Shown: positions 10,119-21,420, counted from the stretch's first letter. The stretch is 64,000 bases of DNA from Corydoras sp. C115 (GCA_019802505.1 JAFMOC010000226.1:145001-209000), one strand, 5' to 3'. The notes: generated by a model not told the origin, from the letters alone. Numbers and translations are program-made.

Positions 10119-10468
10119 TGCTCAGCTCATCGGTGCTTTACTCGGGGTGTTTGATTGATCTAGTGTTGTTGGTTTTTCCTGCACAGCTATGGGTTTGAAC
10201 CCATTTACAGTTTACTCAAAAACCTTTTAATGTAAATTTTCATCACACACTCCTGCATATCACACACTCCTGTATATCACACACTCCTGTATATCACACA
10301 CTCCTGCATATCACACACTCCTGTATATCACACACCCTTTCTGTAGAACCCGTAGCAGACATCAGGAACAATCAGAGCCGAGCAGCCGTCAGAGCAATCA
10401 GCCAGAATGAAGACATGAGATTAAGAACTGATTCTGTTTGAATCATTATAAGAACCAACGTTTATCCT

Positions 10469-10507
<39 letters not shown>

Positions 10508-10882
10508 ATACACACACATTTTAAACATGCCACCATGATCATGATATATATATATATATATAACTCTGAAATCAGTGAATCAGGTTGTTGTTCAGGTTCT
10601 CCATCTCTGTGAGCTTTGCACTCTCAGGCTGAAGGTCCAGAATGGGTTTATTTTATAATAACGTAATTTAGATTGTGATTGTTGTACATCATGGAAAACC
10701 AAAATGGTGGAGTGTAGTGATGGGTGATGTGTGAATGTGTGATGAAGTCTGGATCCCAAACTGGACGCAGCGTTCAGAGAAATAATAATGCAGTTTGTAA
10801 AAAATAAAAACACTTCAGTTTCTCACTGATCAGAACTCTTTCTGTTCTTCTAATGTTTACCTTTTTTTTTTCTTTCTTCCAG
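9426..10882 (+). other. sema3e intron with (GT)n arrays and a 17-bp minisatellite
   Basis: (GT)n runs lie at 9674-9716, 9924-9981 and 10,080-10,115. Five to six copies of a 17-bp unit 'cacacactcctgtatat' lie at 10,242-10,335, a (CT)n run at 10,481-10,504 and a (TA)n run at 10,547-10,562. No coding signal is seen on either strand. Confidence 0.75.
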
Positions 10883-10950
10883 ACGTTTCAGGAGACAGGA
10901 CGTCCGTCACGGCAACGCGGTTCAGCAGTGTAACGGACTCCAAATAGACG
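10883..10950 (+). CDS. sema3e: sema3e exon (furin-type RFRR site)
   Basis: Acceptor TTCTTCCAG, donor GTGTGT at 10,951. It reads (R)-R-F-R-R-Q-D-V-R-H-G-N-A-V-Q-Q-C. The RFRR motif corresponds to the proprotein-convertase site between PSI and Ig in Sema3E, whose cleavage in mammals yields the p61 form. Phase 2 in, phase 1 out. Confidence 0.92.
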
Positions 10951-10959
10951 GTGTGTAGA

Positions 10960-11118
10960 GACATCATAAAAAACATACAAACATTATACATACATCATAC
11001 AAACATCATACATACATCATACAAACCTTATACAAACATCATACAAACATCATACATACATCATACATACATCATACATACAGCATACATACATCATACA
11101 AAAATCATACATACATCA
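10960..11118. repeat. Imperfect tandem repeat of catacatcatacaaa
   Basis: Repeats of 'catcatacatacatcatacaaa' lie directly upstream of a SINE copy. Confidence 0.75.
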
Positions 11119-11120
11119 TA

Positions 11121-11405
11121 CATCCAGGGGAGAACGTTTCGGGAGCTGGGCAGATACACCCAGGACAGGGCGCCAATCTATCACTGGACACACACTCACT
11201 CACACACACACACACACACACTCTATATGGGGCAATTTGGAGAATTCAATTGACCTTTTATCCATGTTTTTGGACTGTGGGAGGAAATTGGAGAACCCGG
11301 AGGAAACATGTTGACACGGGGAGAACATGGAAACTCCACCCAGATTGGGATTCGAACCGCGCTTAGAGGAGAACATGCCAACCTCAAAGCCACCGTGCCG
11401 CCCTG
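11121..11405 (-). mobile_element. SINE copy, tail replaced
   Basis: Reverse-strand copy from 'catccaggggagaacg' to 'gccaccgtgccgccc'. The usual (ATCC)n tail is absent and the cataca repeat abuts. Confidence 0.85.
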
Positions 11406-11472
11406 ATCACCATTTTCATTTTATTTCTAATAAATATTTATAGTTTATAAAATCTGTATCTTTACGTTTCAG

Positions 11473-11600
11473 AGGCGCAAAGCATCTCCGAAAAAATCGT
11501 GTACGGCGTGGAGAGGAACAGCACGCTGTTAGAATGCAGACCGCGGTCCCTACAGGCTGTTCTGATATGGTACATACTGAAGGGGGCAGAAATGGAGGAG
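11473..11600 (+). CDS. sema3e: sema3e exon (Ig domain, first half)
   Basis: Acceptor TTTACGTTTCAG, donor GTGGGT at 11,601. It reads (E)-A-Q-S-I-S-E-K-I-V-Y-G-V-E-R-N-S-T-L-L-E-C, a class-3 Ig start with an N-S-T glycosylation sequon and the first Ig cysteine (LLECRPRS). It ends E-M-E-E in phase 0. Confidence 0.94.
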
Positions 11601-11604
11601 GTGG

Positions 11605-11607
11605 GTG

Positions 11608-11648
<41 letters not shown>
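11605..11648. repeat. (CA)n microsatellite
   Basis: Dinucleotide run starting four bases after the splice donor of the Ig exon. Confidence 0.9.
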
Positions 11649-11649
<1 letters not shown>

Positions 11650-11701
11650 ATCATTACATTACATCAGTGTCACTGTAGTACTGAGCACAACAATCAAGAA
11701 C

Positions 11702-12066
11702 ATCCATCCATCCATTATCTTCTGCTTTATCCTCAACTAGGGTCGCGGGGGGGGGGGGGGGGTGTTCCCCATGCCCATCCAGGGGAGAACGTTTCGGGCG
11801 CTGGGCAGATACACCCAGGACAGGGGGCAATCTATCACTGGACACACACTTACTCACACAGACACATAAACACACTCTATATGGGGCAATTTGGAGAAAT
11901 TAGTTGACCTCGATCCATGTTTTTGGACTGTGGGAGGAAACCGGAGAACCCGGAGGAAACCCACACAGACACGGGGAGAACATGGTAACTCCACCCAGAT
12001 TGGGAACCGGAAATCCCTAGCGCTGAGAGGAGAACATGCTAAACCACTAAGCCCCCGTGCCGCCCT
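11702..12066 (-). mobile_element. SINE copy, full length
   Basis: Reverse-strand copy from (ATCC)n to 'cccgtgccgccct', with a 15-base G run at the element's variable C/G tract. Confidence 0.9.
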
Positions 12067-12158
12067 GAGAACAACATGATTACAATTTTCTTAATTAATT
12101 AATTAATTAATTAATTAATTAATTTTAATTGACGTTATTTAATTCTCACTGTTTCCAG

Positions 12159-12590
12159 GTCAAAGGTCACGACCATATTATTTACACCCCTCACGGCCTG
12201 CTGCTTTTGACGACGAGGAAGTCCGACGGCGGGGTCTACCTGTGCCAGTCGGTGGAGCACGGCTTCGTCCAGACCGTGTCCCGCGTGACGCTGGAGGTTC
12301 TCGAGGAGCAGAGGGTGGAACGCCTGTTCCACCGGGGCGAATACGACCCGGGCCCGGCCGATCCCCGCGCCCCTCCCTGCTCTCTTCCCGGCCTTCCTTC
12401 TGCTTCGTCCTCCACAAAGGTCTGGTACAAAGACTTCCTGCAGCTGATTGGCTACAGCAACTTCCAGCAGGTGGAGCAGTACTGCGAGCGGGTGTGGTGC
12501 GCCTCCGATCGCAAACGCAAGAAGCAGAAGTGGCGCTACTCGGAGCGGCGGGGTAAAGCTCGGGCCCCGAGGCAAACACGGCGCCAGTGA
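12159..12590 (+). CDS. sema3e: sema3e last coding exon (Ig, basic tail, stop)
   Basis: Acceptor TTTCCAG at 12,152-12,158. It encodes V-K-G-H-D-H-I-I-Y-T-P-H-G-L-L, the second Ig cysteine (GGVYLCQSVEHGFVQT), LEVLEEQRVERLFHRGEY, a Pro-rich linker with one Cys (PPCSLPG, likely the interchain disulfide cysteine), KVWYKDFLQLIGYSNFQ, YCERVWC, then a Lys/Arg-rich tail ending at TGA 12,588-12,590. FLQLIGYSNFQ-VE-YCE-VWC is the Sema3E wording. The tail is the neuropilin-binding basic segment of the class. Confidence 0.96.
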   Translation, partial: VKGHDHIIYTPHGLLLLTTRKSDGGVYLCQSVEHGFVQTVSRVTLEVLEEQRVERLFHRGEYDPGPADPRAPPCSLPGLPSASSSTKVWYKDFLQLIGYSNFQQVEQYCERVWCASDRKRKKQKWRYSERRGKARAPRQTRRQ

Positions 12591-13066
12591 GAACCATGTG
12601 GAACCACCCCGAACCACCCACACAACACCCCGAACTGAGGAACCAGAACGTGGGCCTGATCCGGAACGTTCAGATGTATTTATCAGTTATGCTTTAAAGA
12701 AAACCTCCGACGCAGAGAGCAGCTGTCTGTAGATTAGTAGTTTGGACGTCTTTTCATTATTCAGTCGTCCTCTCGTCCAGACCCTCCCTCCTCACTATTT
12801 ATTTACTGGATTTAACCTTCGGGGGTAAAAATAATGCCAACTGTGACCTCGCTGTGTGCAACCGAGCAAAGCGGCAACCGCACAGTTGCCTAGAATGCAT
12901 TTGTAGGTGCCTGAATTGGAACACCTTTGCCTTTGGGACTGCAGGAAACACCTGAGTTCCGTCATCCAGAGACGCAGCCCAATAGTGTTGTCCATATAAT
13001 GTATATACGTGTCGCTGTCCAAATATAAACAAGTATCTACATAATGCATCACTGAGACAAACGAGT

Positions 13067-13100
<34 letters not shown>

Positions 13101-13148
13101 GTGTTTATATATATGTATATATATAATTCATCACTGAGACAAATGAGT

Positions 13149-13225
<77 letters not shown>

Positions 13226-13226
13226 A
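12591..13226. other. sema3e 3' UTR / downstream DNA
   Basis: Mostly unique to about 13,045, then 'atcactgagacaaa-gagtccacaca' occurs twice (13,046 and 13,129), each followed by a (CA)n run (13,069-13,097; 13,151-13,202), then (TA)n. The 3' end of the transcript cannot be placed. Confidence 0.5.
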
Positions 13227-13589
13227 GGGCGGCACGGTGGCTTAGTGGTCAGCACGTTCGCCTCTCAGCGCTAGGGATTCCCGGTTCGAATCCCCATCTG
13301 GGTGGAGTTTCCATGTTCTCCCCGTGTCCGTGTGGGTTTCCTCCGGGTTCTCCGGTTTCCTCCCACAGTCCAAAAACATGGATCAAGTTAATTGAGTTCT
13401 CTAAATTGCCCCATACAGAGTGTGTTTGAGTGTGTGAGTGTGTACCCAGCGATTGATTGGCGCCCTGTCCTGGGTGTATCTGCCCAGCGCCCGAGACGTT
13501 CTCCCCTGGATGGGCATGGGGAACCCCACCGCGACCCTAATAGAGGATAAAGCGGGAGATGATGAATTAATGAATGAATGAATGAATGA

Positions 13590-13590
<1 letters not shown>
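13227..13590 (+). mobile_element. SINE copy, clear full-length example
   Basis: tRNA-like head GGCGGCACGGTGGCTTAGTGG with A box TGGCTTAGTGG (perfect fit to TRGYNNARNNG) and B box GGTTCGAATCC (perfect fit to GGTTCGANTCC) 40-50 bp later. Then the body (cccacagtccaaaaacatgg, ccccatacagagtgtg, cgccctgtcctgggtgta, ggatgggcatggggaac) and a 3' tail (GAAT)n. It lies between two (TA)n tracts. Confidence 0.93.
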
Positions 13591-13591
<1 letters not shown>

Positions 13592-13664
<73 letters not shown>

Positions 13665-13678
13665 TACATACATATATA
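13592..13678. repeat. (TA)n microsatellite
   Basis: A long TA run followed by short CA/CATA units. Confidence 0.92.
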
Positions 13679-14940
13679 GGAACAGGGATGCTTCCACTCG
13701 TCCACTCAAAGCATCCGGAAAAGATAAGTATTGAACTTTATAATGATATATAATATAATTCTGTATCTGGAGCGTTCGGTGTTCAGTAGCTGGTGGAAAC
13801 GAAATATGGTGTAGATGTAACTTAGTGCTAAATATAGGTTGAAATCCTGCTACTAAATCTGGAAGATCACGATTACACAATGACAGGGTTCTTCAGGAGG
13901 AGGGGTGGAGGATGTGGTGGTGGTGGGGGGGGGGGTACGTTGAACAGAGACTCACGATGAGGAGCCGTACAGAAGATGGCTGACGCTGACGCCGACGCCG
14001 ACGCCGACTCCATCACACGTGGACGACACTCCAGCGAGCCGCGCTTCCATCCGCAACGACGTGGGCTGCGAGGCTGCAGAGCAACTTTATTCTTATTTCA
14101 TGGTTGACGTTCCAGCCTTAATCTGGTGTCACGGACGATTGATCAGAACCGATTCCGACGAATTAACCGTGCTCATATGCAAACAAAGACACGCTCTTTA
14201 TTTATCACGCAGTTTATTTGAATTTAACTTATTGTGGTTGCTCTTTGATTTCTCTTTTGTTCGAACTGGAAGTTTGTTTTCAGAGGTTTTATATTTTTGA
14301 CCGTCTAGCTCTTTTCTTTCGTAGTAACCGGGGTCGGTGTTCCAAATCCAGAGTAACTCATGCAAACACAGGCCTCGGTTTTCTAGCAAAGCGCTGAAGG
14401 ACTGCGACCCGCACTGCGATGTACATGCCTCACGCTAGAATGTGTAAATGTAGTGTAACGTATAACCTCGACGTGGAAACCAACATGGAAACTGTTTTGT
14501 ATGCCGAATGTAGGCTCATAATAAATGTCCTATTTAACGGAGTGGATTATGTTTCATTACACATCACGTCCTCTGCGTTTAATTACAGCCTTCGTTTACC
14601 GTTTCATCCATTTAATTCTCATTCGATGTTGTTTTTTTAGGATCAAACCTCCGGAGACGAACGCCGGTTTTCATTTTACACTAATGGATTTTACTTCTGT
14701 GATTCGTAATCATTAACGGGACGCGATATAATTTGTAAACTAAGATAAAAAAAAGGCTTATTTTAAAAGGTTTACTGAGATACACTACGTTCTAAGTTTG
14801 GCGACACCCACAGAACCACTCAGGACAAGCTTCCACTCTATTTTAAAGCTCTATAAGGTTCTTGGATCTGTCTGTGAGAACTCTGCTCTTTCACCCAGAA
14901 GAACCCGTAAGGTCAGACGTTGATGGTTGATGGTGTTATG
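13679..14940. other. Unique intergenic sequence, no gene seen
   Basis: Contains short G and GAC runs (13,905-13,935; 13,980-14,010) and otherwise non-repetitive AT-rich DNA. Small open frames (14,019-14,300; 14,419-14,640) show no recognisable protein and no splice context. Confidence 0.5.
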
Positions 14941-15145
14941 GTGTTGAAGGTGCAGTAGTTCAGTGGTTAGGGTGTTGGGTTATCAATCTGAAGGTTGGGA
15001 GTTCAAATCCCAGGTCCACTGAAGTTACCAATGTGGGGTTGAGCAAGACCCTTAACCCTCATTGCTCCAGGGATGTTGTGATGAACCCTGTGCTCACCTT
15101 GTACGTCGCTTTGGATAAAAGCTTCCAATAAATGACCAAATAAAA
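14941..15145 (+). mobile_element. Second tRNA-derived SINE type
   Basis: The head has A box TAGTTCAGTGG (fits TRGYNNARNNG) and a B-box-like AGTTCAAATCC. The body reads 'gagcaagacccttaaccctca' and the tail 'gtcgctttggataaaagc'. This resembles the otophysan tRNA-SINE whose end reads 'gtcgctctggataagggcgtctgc'. A decayed relative lies at about 26,460-26,550. Confidence 0.8.
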
Positions 15146-15276
15146 ATGACCAAATGTCTTCCACCAGGGTTCAGTCATGCTGAAGCAGACAAAGGCCTTC
15201 CCCAAACTGTTCCCTCAAAACAAATAACATACATTTGTCCACAATCCATGGCCAGCTTCAAGTATTCTGATATAGT

Positions 15277-15279
15277 GTG

Positions 15280-15322
<43 letters not shown>

Positions 15323-15330
15323 ATATATAT
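15277..15330. repeat. (CTAT)n / (TA)n microsatellite
   Basis: Tetranucleotide run ctat with a TA tail. Confidence 0.9.
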
Positions 15331-15800
15331 TTTTATATATAATATGGTATTTTGTTCTTTATGAACCGCTGACACAAACTTAACACTAACCTTTAAAGTT
15401 TCTGTTGGGATATACTCCTGAGAGAACAGCCTGGTAATCGGCAATCGTTTAATAGAGTCTGATGAGCTGTTGTGTCCTCAGATTGAGGAAGCACAGAGGA
15501 AGGTAAGACTCACCTGTTCATTCTTTGTCTTTAGAACTTTGGAGAATCCCGTCGGTTCTCAGATTGCACTTTAATCCAGACGGTCAATCACTCTGACTCC
15601 AGACCAGAGGACAGATCACAGAGTAGGAAGAGAAACAGATGGACTACAAAATGGAACCGTAGAACTACAAAGTGAAGAGGACATGATACAATGGAGCATG
15701 AGATCAAAGAAACAAGATGTTTATTGTAAACTGACCTGTTAATCTATATAAAACATTAATTTTGCAGTAACATGTTGTAGGTAGTTAGTTGGGTAGGTCA

Positions 15801-15841
<41 letters not shown>

Positions 15842-16674
15842 GAGTTGTGTGGGTGTGTTTGTCTGCACTGAGTCCTTCACACATGCTTTGATGATGTCCA
15901 TTCTGATGTCCGTTCTTGCTGATGCAGTGGAATCCAGGCCTGCTGAAGCTTTTGGGTGAAGATGAGGGTTCTATTCTTGTCTTTTGAGACTTTATGGAGT
16001 TCTAAATGTCTTGGTCTGTAGATTGTAGTTGAGTGTTCTCTGGGTTTCGGTGCTCTGCGGAGCTCTCTGTGGGTGTTTCCACTAACTGGCCTTATTTAGA
16101 AGCTGGAGGAGATCTTAGTATTCTCCACTCATTCATTCTGCCTGCAGTCCGAGCTTCAGAGCTCTTTAATGAGAGGAGCCTGCAGAGCCTCAGATAGAAC
16201 CTCAGAGTCTGTGTGTGTGTGTGTGTGTGTAATTTACTACTTTAAACATGTGACATTTGTTTGATGTCTTTGGTAACGAGTCTGTGTTGATGTGATCCTC
16301 AGACAGACATCAGGACGTAATCCTGCCGCTCTTTATTAAAGGTTATCAGCTCACAAATAAACCCTTTAAATAGGATCACAGAGTGAGGATGCTCTGCACC
16401 CCCAGCACCCTGCACGTTCCCTCCCCTAAAACACTGCTGTGCAATGCAGCTTTAACAGCCGCCGTTCATCCAGGAGGACGTTCCTGAAGATTTTGGAGCA
16501 TCTCTGTCGGATTAGCTTGTGTATTTCTCTAAACGAACATTTATAAGGTGATTTTTATATGAGACCAAACTTTTCTGTTTTTACATTTGTATGTTCTCCC
16601 TGTATGTGCTGGGATTTTCTATATCAGATTCAGGCAAAAAAGAATAATTACATTATACAAAGAAACGCATCGGG
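15331..16674. other. Intergenic sequence, no gene seen
   Basis: Contains a (GTTA)n run at 15,778-15,842 and a (GT)n run at 16,210-16,230. No recognisable exon. Confidence 0.5.
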
Positions 16675-16973
16675 ACTGGCGGCACGGTGGCTTAGTGGTT
16701 TGCATGTTCTCCTCTCAGTGCTAGGGATTCCCGGTTGGAATCTCCATCTGGGTGGAGTTTCCATGTTCTCCCCGTGTCCGCGTGGGTTTCCTCTCCAAAT
16801 TGCCCCATATAGAGTGTGTCTGTGTGAGTGAGTGTGTGCCCAGCGATAGATTGGCGTCCTGTCCTGGGTCTATCTGCCCAGCGCCTGAAACGTTCTCCCC
16901 TGGATGGGCATGGGGAACCCCCCCGCGACCCTAATAGAGGATAAAGCGGAAGATAATGAATGAATGAATTAAT
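16675..16973 (+). mobile_element. SINE copy with 13-bp TSD and internal deletion
   Basis: Bounded by GAAACGCATCGGG at 16,662-16,674 and 16,974-16,986. About 60 bp between 'gtgggtttcctc' and 'tccaaattgcccc' are missing. Confidence 0.92.
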
Positions 16974-17328
16974 GAAACGCATCGGGGAACTCGTTTAAAG
17001 GAAAGCCGTCACCGAGGTGAGACTTTCCCACATAATGTCACTAATCCTTCCCTGAGGAAAGTCATTGGAGTCTGAGCATCTGTACAGAACGCAGTGGGGA
17101 GAACGCAGTGAGGAGAACGCAGTGAGGAGGATCAGGCTCGCTGCAGAGAAGCTGTTAATCTGATGGTAATCAGACTCTGTGAGGTTCTGCTGTGTAATCT
17201 CCCGGTTTAATGCACCAATTATATAATCACGACTCAGGGACCCAAAGATTCAACATCTGTCCTCAAGGTTAACACAAAAAAAAAATATATATATATATAC
17301 TTTACTGTCGACTCAACTAATCCTAATA

Positions 17329-17540
17329 TCCATCAATTATCTTCTGATTTATCAGGATGCCAATCTATCACTGGACACACACTCACTCACACACACACAC
17401 ACTCTATATGGGGCAATTTGAAGAATTCAATTCACCTTGATTCATGTTTTTGGACTGTGGGAGGAAACCGGAGAACCCAGAGGAAACCCACGCGGACACG
17501 GGGAGGACATGGAAACTTCACCCAGATTGGGATTTGATCC
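17329..17540 (-). mobile_element. SINE fragment
   Basis: Reverse-strand partial copy from 'catcaattatcttctgattta' to 'cccagattgggatttga'; the central and head parts are lost. Confidence 0.8.
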
Positions 17541-17626
17541 TAATATATTGTTGCCTATTCATAGATATATATATATTTTTTGTTCTAATAAATTGCATAT
17601 ATTCAAATACTAGCAGCTATATATAT

Positions 17627-17966
17627 ATATTCATTCATTCATTCATTATCTCCCGCTTTATCCTCTATTAGGGTCGCGGGGGGGGGGAAGGAACGTTTCG
17701 GGCGCTGGGCAGATAGACCCAGGACAGGGCGCCAATCCATCGCTGGACACACACTCACTCACACAGACACACTCTATATGGGGCAATTTTGAGTATTCAA
17801 TTGACTTGATTCATGTTTTTGGACTGTGGGAGGAAACCGGAGAACCCGGAGGAAACCCATGCGGACATGGGGAGGACATGGAAACTCCACCCAGATTGGG
17901 ATTCAAACCGGGAATCCCTAGTGCTGAGAGGAGAACATGCTAACCACTAAGCCACCATGCCACCTA
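17627..17966 (-). mobile_element. SINE copy inserted in (TA)n
   Basis: Reverse-strand copy from (ATTC)n to 'gccaccatgccacct', flanked on both sides by TA runs. Confidence 0.88.
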
Positions 17967-19236
17967 TTTTATATATATATATCAATAATTAACCCCATTG
18001 TAACCTAATCTTCAGTTTAAGGGCCCACCATTAAAATTTAAATATTTGCAAATGCTACCTAAACGTACTTCCATGGGAACCACCCCAGTGATCAGCTCTG
18101 TACCTCCAAATATACGAGGACGTTCTCATGTTCTACCTTCTGTCTGAAAAGCAGACTCTTGGTGCTGTACATATAAACGTTGCCTTGCGTTGTGTCAGCT
18201 GATGGACTTATCCAAAATGACTTTCAGAGGTTATCACCTCCCGCCCTTCGCTCCAGGCTCACACAGAGCGGCAGACTGACGGTCGCGAGGCCCGAGGCGT
18301 CGGCCTTCCGTCTACAGTCCAGCATCTTAACCAATGTCACAGTGTGCAACTGACCGTGTGAAGCCTTCAGGATGTTCGGCTCGTCGGAGCTGCAGTGGGA
18401 GACGAATGAGATGCTGGATGCTGGACATTGACCCCGCCCCCCTCCCCTTACCCCCAACCAATCACTGAGTTGCAGTTGTATAGAGAAACGTGACAGATGT
18501 TCCGCGTTGATTGAGTCTAATCTTTGTTTGAGGGTCGTGGGATTAAGCGAGCAGTATGATGAGCGAGGGTTCTGATGTCGCACTGTTGTACGTTTGGGTG
18601 ATTAATTATCGTTAATAAAGTGAGCAGCTTTTCACACAGGACTTCTCATTTTGATATTTTTGTTGATGATGATGTTGATTGACAGCTCGTCACACCAACG
18701 GGAACTAAACACGGCCTGAAGTGACAGCACATCCACCGCGTTTCAGTCTTTAAACGAGAGCTTCATCAGCGTTCTCTCAAAAATAACTCATTAAACGGGC
18801 GTTTAATTACAAAGCCGGCCGGAGGATGGAAAGTCCGCGACCTTGTCCGAGCCGAAAGCCGTGACCCTCGTCGGCCCTCGAGGGGCGGGGTGCATCGATT
18901 TTCAGGTATGGCTTTCGTGATTGGGTGAAAACGTCAGCTTCACGATGAGTTCATGCCGGGTGTAAAGTTAGTAACGTTACTGAGTTCCAGCATCACAATG
19001 AGAGCTTGAGTCGCCGCTTAAATATTAATGAACCACCACAAACACCGCTGCGGCCGTCGCCTTAAATAAACCGACGCTTTAAATAAACCCGGAGACAGCA
19101 CCATGGTTCCGATTGTTCTAAACATCTTTTCCAGAATAAATCTGTAGAAGGATCCATAGAAACAGTGTGTCTGTTATCCAACATCGGTGTCTGACCTCAC
19201 ACATGGTCTGCTGGATCTTGGGGTCATCATGGTCAC
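17967..19236. other. Unique intergenic sequence, no gene seen
   Basis: No repeats beyond short TA runs. The reverse open frame at 18,224-18,583 has no recognisable protein signature. Confidence 0.45.
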
Positions 19237-19238
19237 CA

Positions 19239-19965
19239 TGTGTGCAGGATGCAGCAGGAAGGTCCTGGATTCAGTGTCCGGTTGGGTGGCCCATCAGATG
19301 ATCTCAATATTCCTGTGTGATTTTGTATGTTCTCCCAACAATAAGGACAGCATGTTCTATGGGTGCAGGATGCAGCAGGAAGGTCCTGGATTCAGTGTCT
19401 CGTTGGGTGGCCCATCAGATGACCTCAATATTCCTGTGTGATTTTGTATGTTAGGCGGCACGGTGGCTTGTTGGTTGGCATGTTCTCCTCTCAGCACTAG
19501 GGGTTCCCGGTTCGAATCCCCATCTGGGTGGAGTTTCCATGTTCTCCCCGTGTCCACGTGAGTTTCCTCCGGGTTCTCCGGTTTCCTCCCACAGTCCAAA
19601 AACATGGATCAAGTCAATTGAGTTCCCAAATTGCCCCATATAGAGTGTGTCTGTGTGAGTGAGTGTGTGTCCAGCGATAGATTGGCGTCCTGTCCTGTCC
19701 TGGGTGTATCTGCCCAGTGCCCGAAACGTTCTCCCCTGGATGGGCATGGGGAACCTCCTCACGATCCAAATATAGGATAAAGCGTAAGATAATGGATGGA
19801 TGGATTTTGTATGTTCTCCCAACGGGAAGGACAGCATGTTCTATGGGTGCAGGATGCAGCAGAAAGGTCCTGGATTCAGTGTCTGGTTGTGTGGCCCATC
19901 AGATGACCTCAATATTCCTGTGTGATTTTGTATGTTCTCCCAACGATAAGGAAAGCATGTTCTTG
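19239..19965. repeat. 121-bp unit in three copies, split by a SINE
   Basis: 'gtgcaggatgcagcaggaag' recurs at 19,242, 19,363 and 19,847 (gcagaaag in the last), each followed by 'gattcagtgtc', 'ggcccatcagatga' and 'tattcctgtgtgattttgta'. The first two are 121 bp apart; the third is displaced by the SINE at 19,453-19,802. Confidence 0.93.
19453..19802 (+). mobile_element. SINE copy inside the 121-bp repeat, 13-bp TSD
   Basis: Bounded by GATTTTGTATGTT at 19,440-19,452 and 19,803-19,815. Because the other repeat units show the empty site, the insertion is proven by sequence alone. Confidence 0.95.
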
Positions 19966-20348
19966 TATCTGGTTTGTGATTGGTTTCTGTTAGGGTCAGA
20001 TGGGATTGGTGTTAAGGTCACGGCCTGTTAGAAGCAAAGGGCATTAATCCACATTTGTAGTTATTTGTGTGGAGTTTGGTATGTTCTTTACCCCGGAATG
20101 ATTCAGAATCTAAACAGATGAGGACGACTGAGTGACGGGGTGAATATATGATGGTCTAACATCAAAGGCTCGCTATTCTGTGACATGACCTCTGTCCCAT
20201 CTTGATTTTCACCTCTTCAATAATATAGTGTCTGTTGTCTGGACCTCGGGACTGCGGGACGTCCTCAAGGACGAAGCCTGTCAGTGTTCCGTTTGATGAC
20301 AGCTCTCTGTGAGACTGATCCATAATTTATAGATTTATTTTTGGGTGA

Positions 20349-20704
20349 CGGTGGCACGGTGGCTTAGTGTTTAGCACGTTCTCCTCTCAGCACTAGGGGT
20401 TCCCGGTTCGAATCCCAATCTGGGAGGAGTGTCCATGTTCTCCCCATGTCCGTGTGGGTTTCCTCCGGGTTCTCCGGTTTCTCCCACAGTCCAAAAACAT
20501 GGATCAAGGTCAATTGAATTCTCCAAAATTGCCCCATATAGAGTGTGTTTGTGTGAGTGTGTGTGTCCAGTGATAGATTGGCGCCCTGTCCTGGGTGCTG
20601 CCCAGCGCCCGAAACGTTCTCCCCTGGATGGGCATGGGGAACCCCCCCCCCCCCCCCGCGACCCTAATATAGGATAAAACGGGAGATAATGGATGGATGG
20701 ATGG
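20349..20704 (+). mobile_element. SINE copy with 11-bp TSD
   Basis: Bounded by ATTTTTGGGTG at 20,337-20,347 and 20,705-20,715. It carries a 17-base C run. Confidence 0.9.
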
Positions 20705-20715
20705 ATTTTTGGGTG

Positions 20716-20935
20716 TCTTGGCGATGAGTGTGTTGTTTTTTGTGAACATGTGAATGTCCCCGTAAGACGCCGTCCCCGTCACCAGTGATGAGCGTGATGG
20801 CGCCGTGAGCGTTGTTGCATAATAAACTGAATGTTACGACATTATGCCCGTCCTCCTGCTGTGCATTCGGTGTGGAGTGGAAGGTAACCCCCCCCCCCCT
20901 CCCAAAAACCGTCACGAGGAGCTGGAGCTCTTAAT
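20716..20935. other. Intergenic sequence, nothing recognised
   Basis: Short unique stretch with a C run at 20,887-20,900, before the GC-rich island. Confidence 0.4.
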
Positions 20936-21420
20936 CCTGTAATCTCCCGCTGGGTCTCATCTCCCAACTCTCATATCTCTCATTCACAGCTGCCTGCCTC
21001 TCCTCCGCTCCATCCCTACTACTCATCGGTTCAGATGTCCTGACCGCCCCGGATTGGTCCTCCTGGCCAAGTGAAAAAGAGAACGAGGAGACAAGGAGGC
21101 GGGCCCAAATCAGCTGTGGGGCAGGAGCGGAGGAGGGAGGGCGAGAGGAGGAGAGATCTGCGGCGAGAGCCGGTGATGCTGTCACTTTAAGAGTATTTTT
21201 AGTCCGGCAGTTAGCGCTGGTCAGCGGTGGGGAAAATCGGTGGTGGCGGCGGCGGCGGCGGTGCAGTAGAAGCCTGTGATCATGGCGACCGGGACGAGTC
21301 CACGCCGGTGTAGATGAGGATGTGGGAGCTTCTCATCGGGAAACCTGGACCTGACGACCCGCACGCCGTCCCTCGTCCTCCTCCTCACACTTTTGAGACA
21401 GATGGAGGTACGTGCCTGTC
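20936..21420 (+). promoter_or_regulatory. GC-rich promoter-like island with candidate first exon
   Basis: GC-rich block with GATTGGTCC (inverted CCAAT) near 21,051, GGCGGGCCC near 21,098 and a GGC-triplet run near 21,243. ATG codons follow at 21,284 (a 12-codon frame, uORF-like) and 21,314 (M-R-M-W-E-L-L-I-G-K, open for 31 codons), up to a possible donor GATGGAG|GTACGT at 21,408. The phase-1 end would fit an alternative acceptor at 30,309 in the first large piccolo exon. It could be an alternative piccolo promoter, a non-coding gene or nothing; the sequence alone does not decide. Confidence 0.4.

Larger units (their letters stand above)
219..12590 (+). other. sema3e: sema3e gene, 3' part (13 coding exons in window)
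   Basis: Spliced model of a secreted class-3 semaphorin, an axon and vessel guidance ligand; mammalian Sema3E signals through Plexin-D1. The exons join in consistent phase and give, in order, the second half of the Sema propeller, a PSI cysteine knot, an RFRR furin-type site, an Ig domain and a basic C-terminal tail with stop. Sema3e is preferred over 3a/3c/3d because of phrases such as KAVYSRVARVCAND, RAAFNGPFAH and FLQLIGYSNFQ. The 5' exons (signal peptide, first Sema blades) lie left of the window. The piccolo gene follows on the same strand about 15 kb downstream, as in mammals. No clear AATAAA poly(A) signal was found close after the stop. Confidence 0.92.

Noticed and set aside
12135..12621. 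Minus-strand frames of 147-162 codons opposite the last sema3e exon
   Set aside because: Antisense shadow of a GC-rich coding exon.
11416..13255. Poly Cys-Val and poly Tyr-Ile frames
   Set aside because: (CA)n and (TA)n microsatellites.
13227..13300. A tRNA gene (perfect A and B boxes)
   Set aside because: The boxes belong to the SINE head; flanking sequence is the SINE body and no cloverleaf with a paired acceptor stem is evident.
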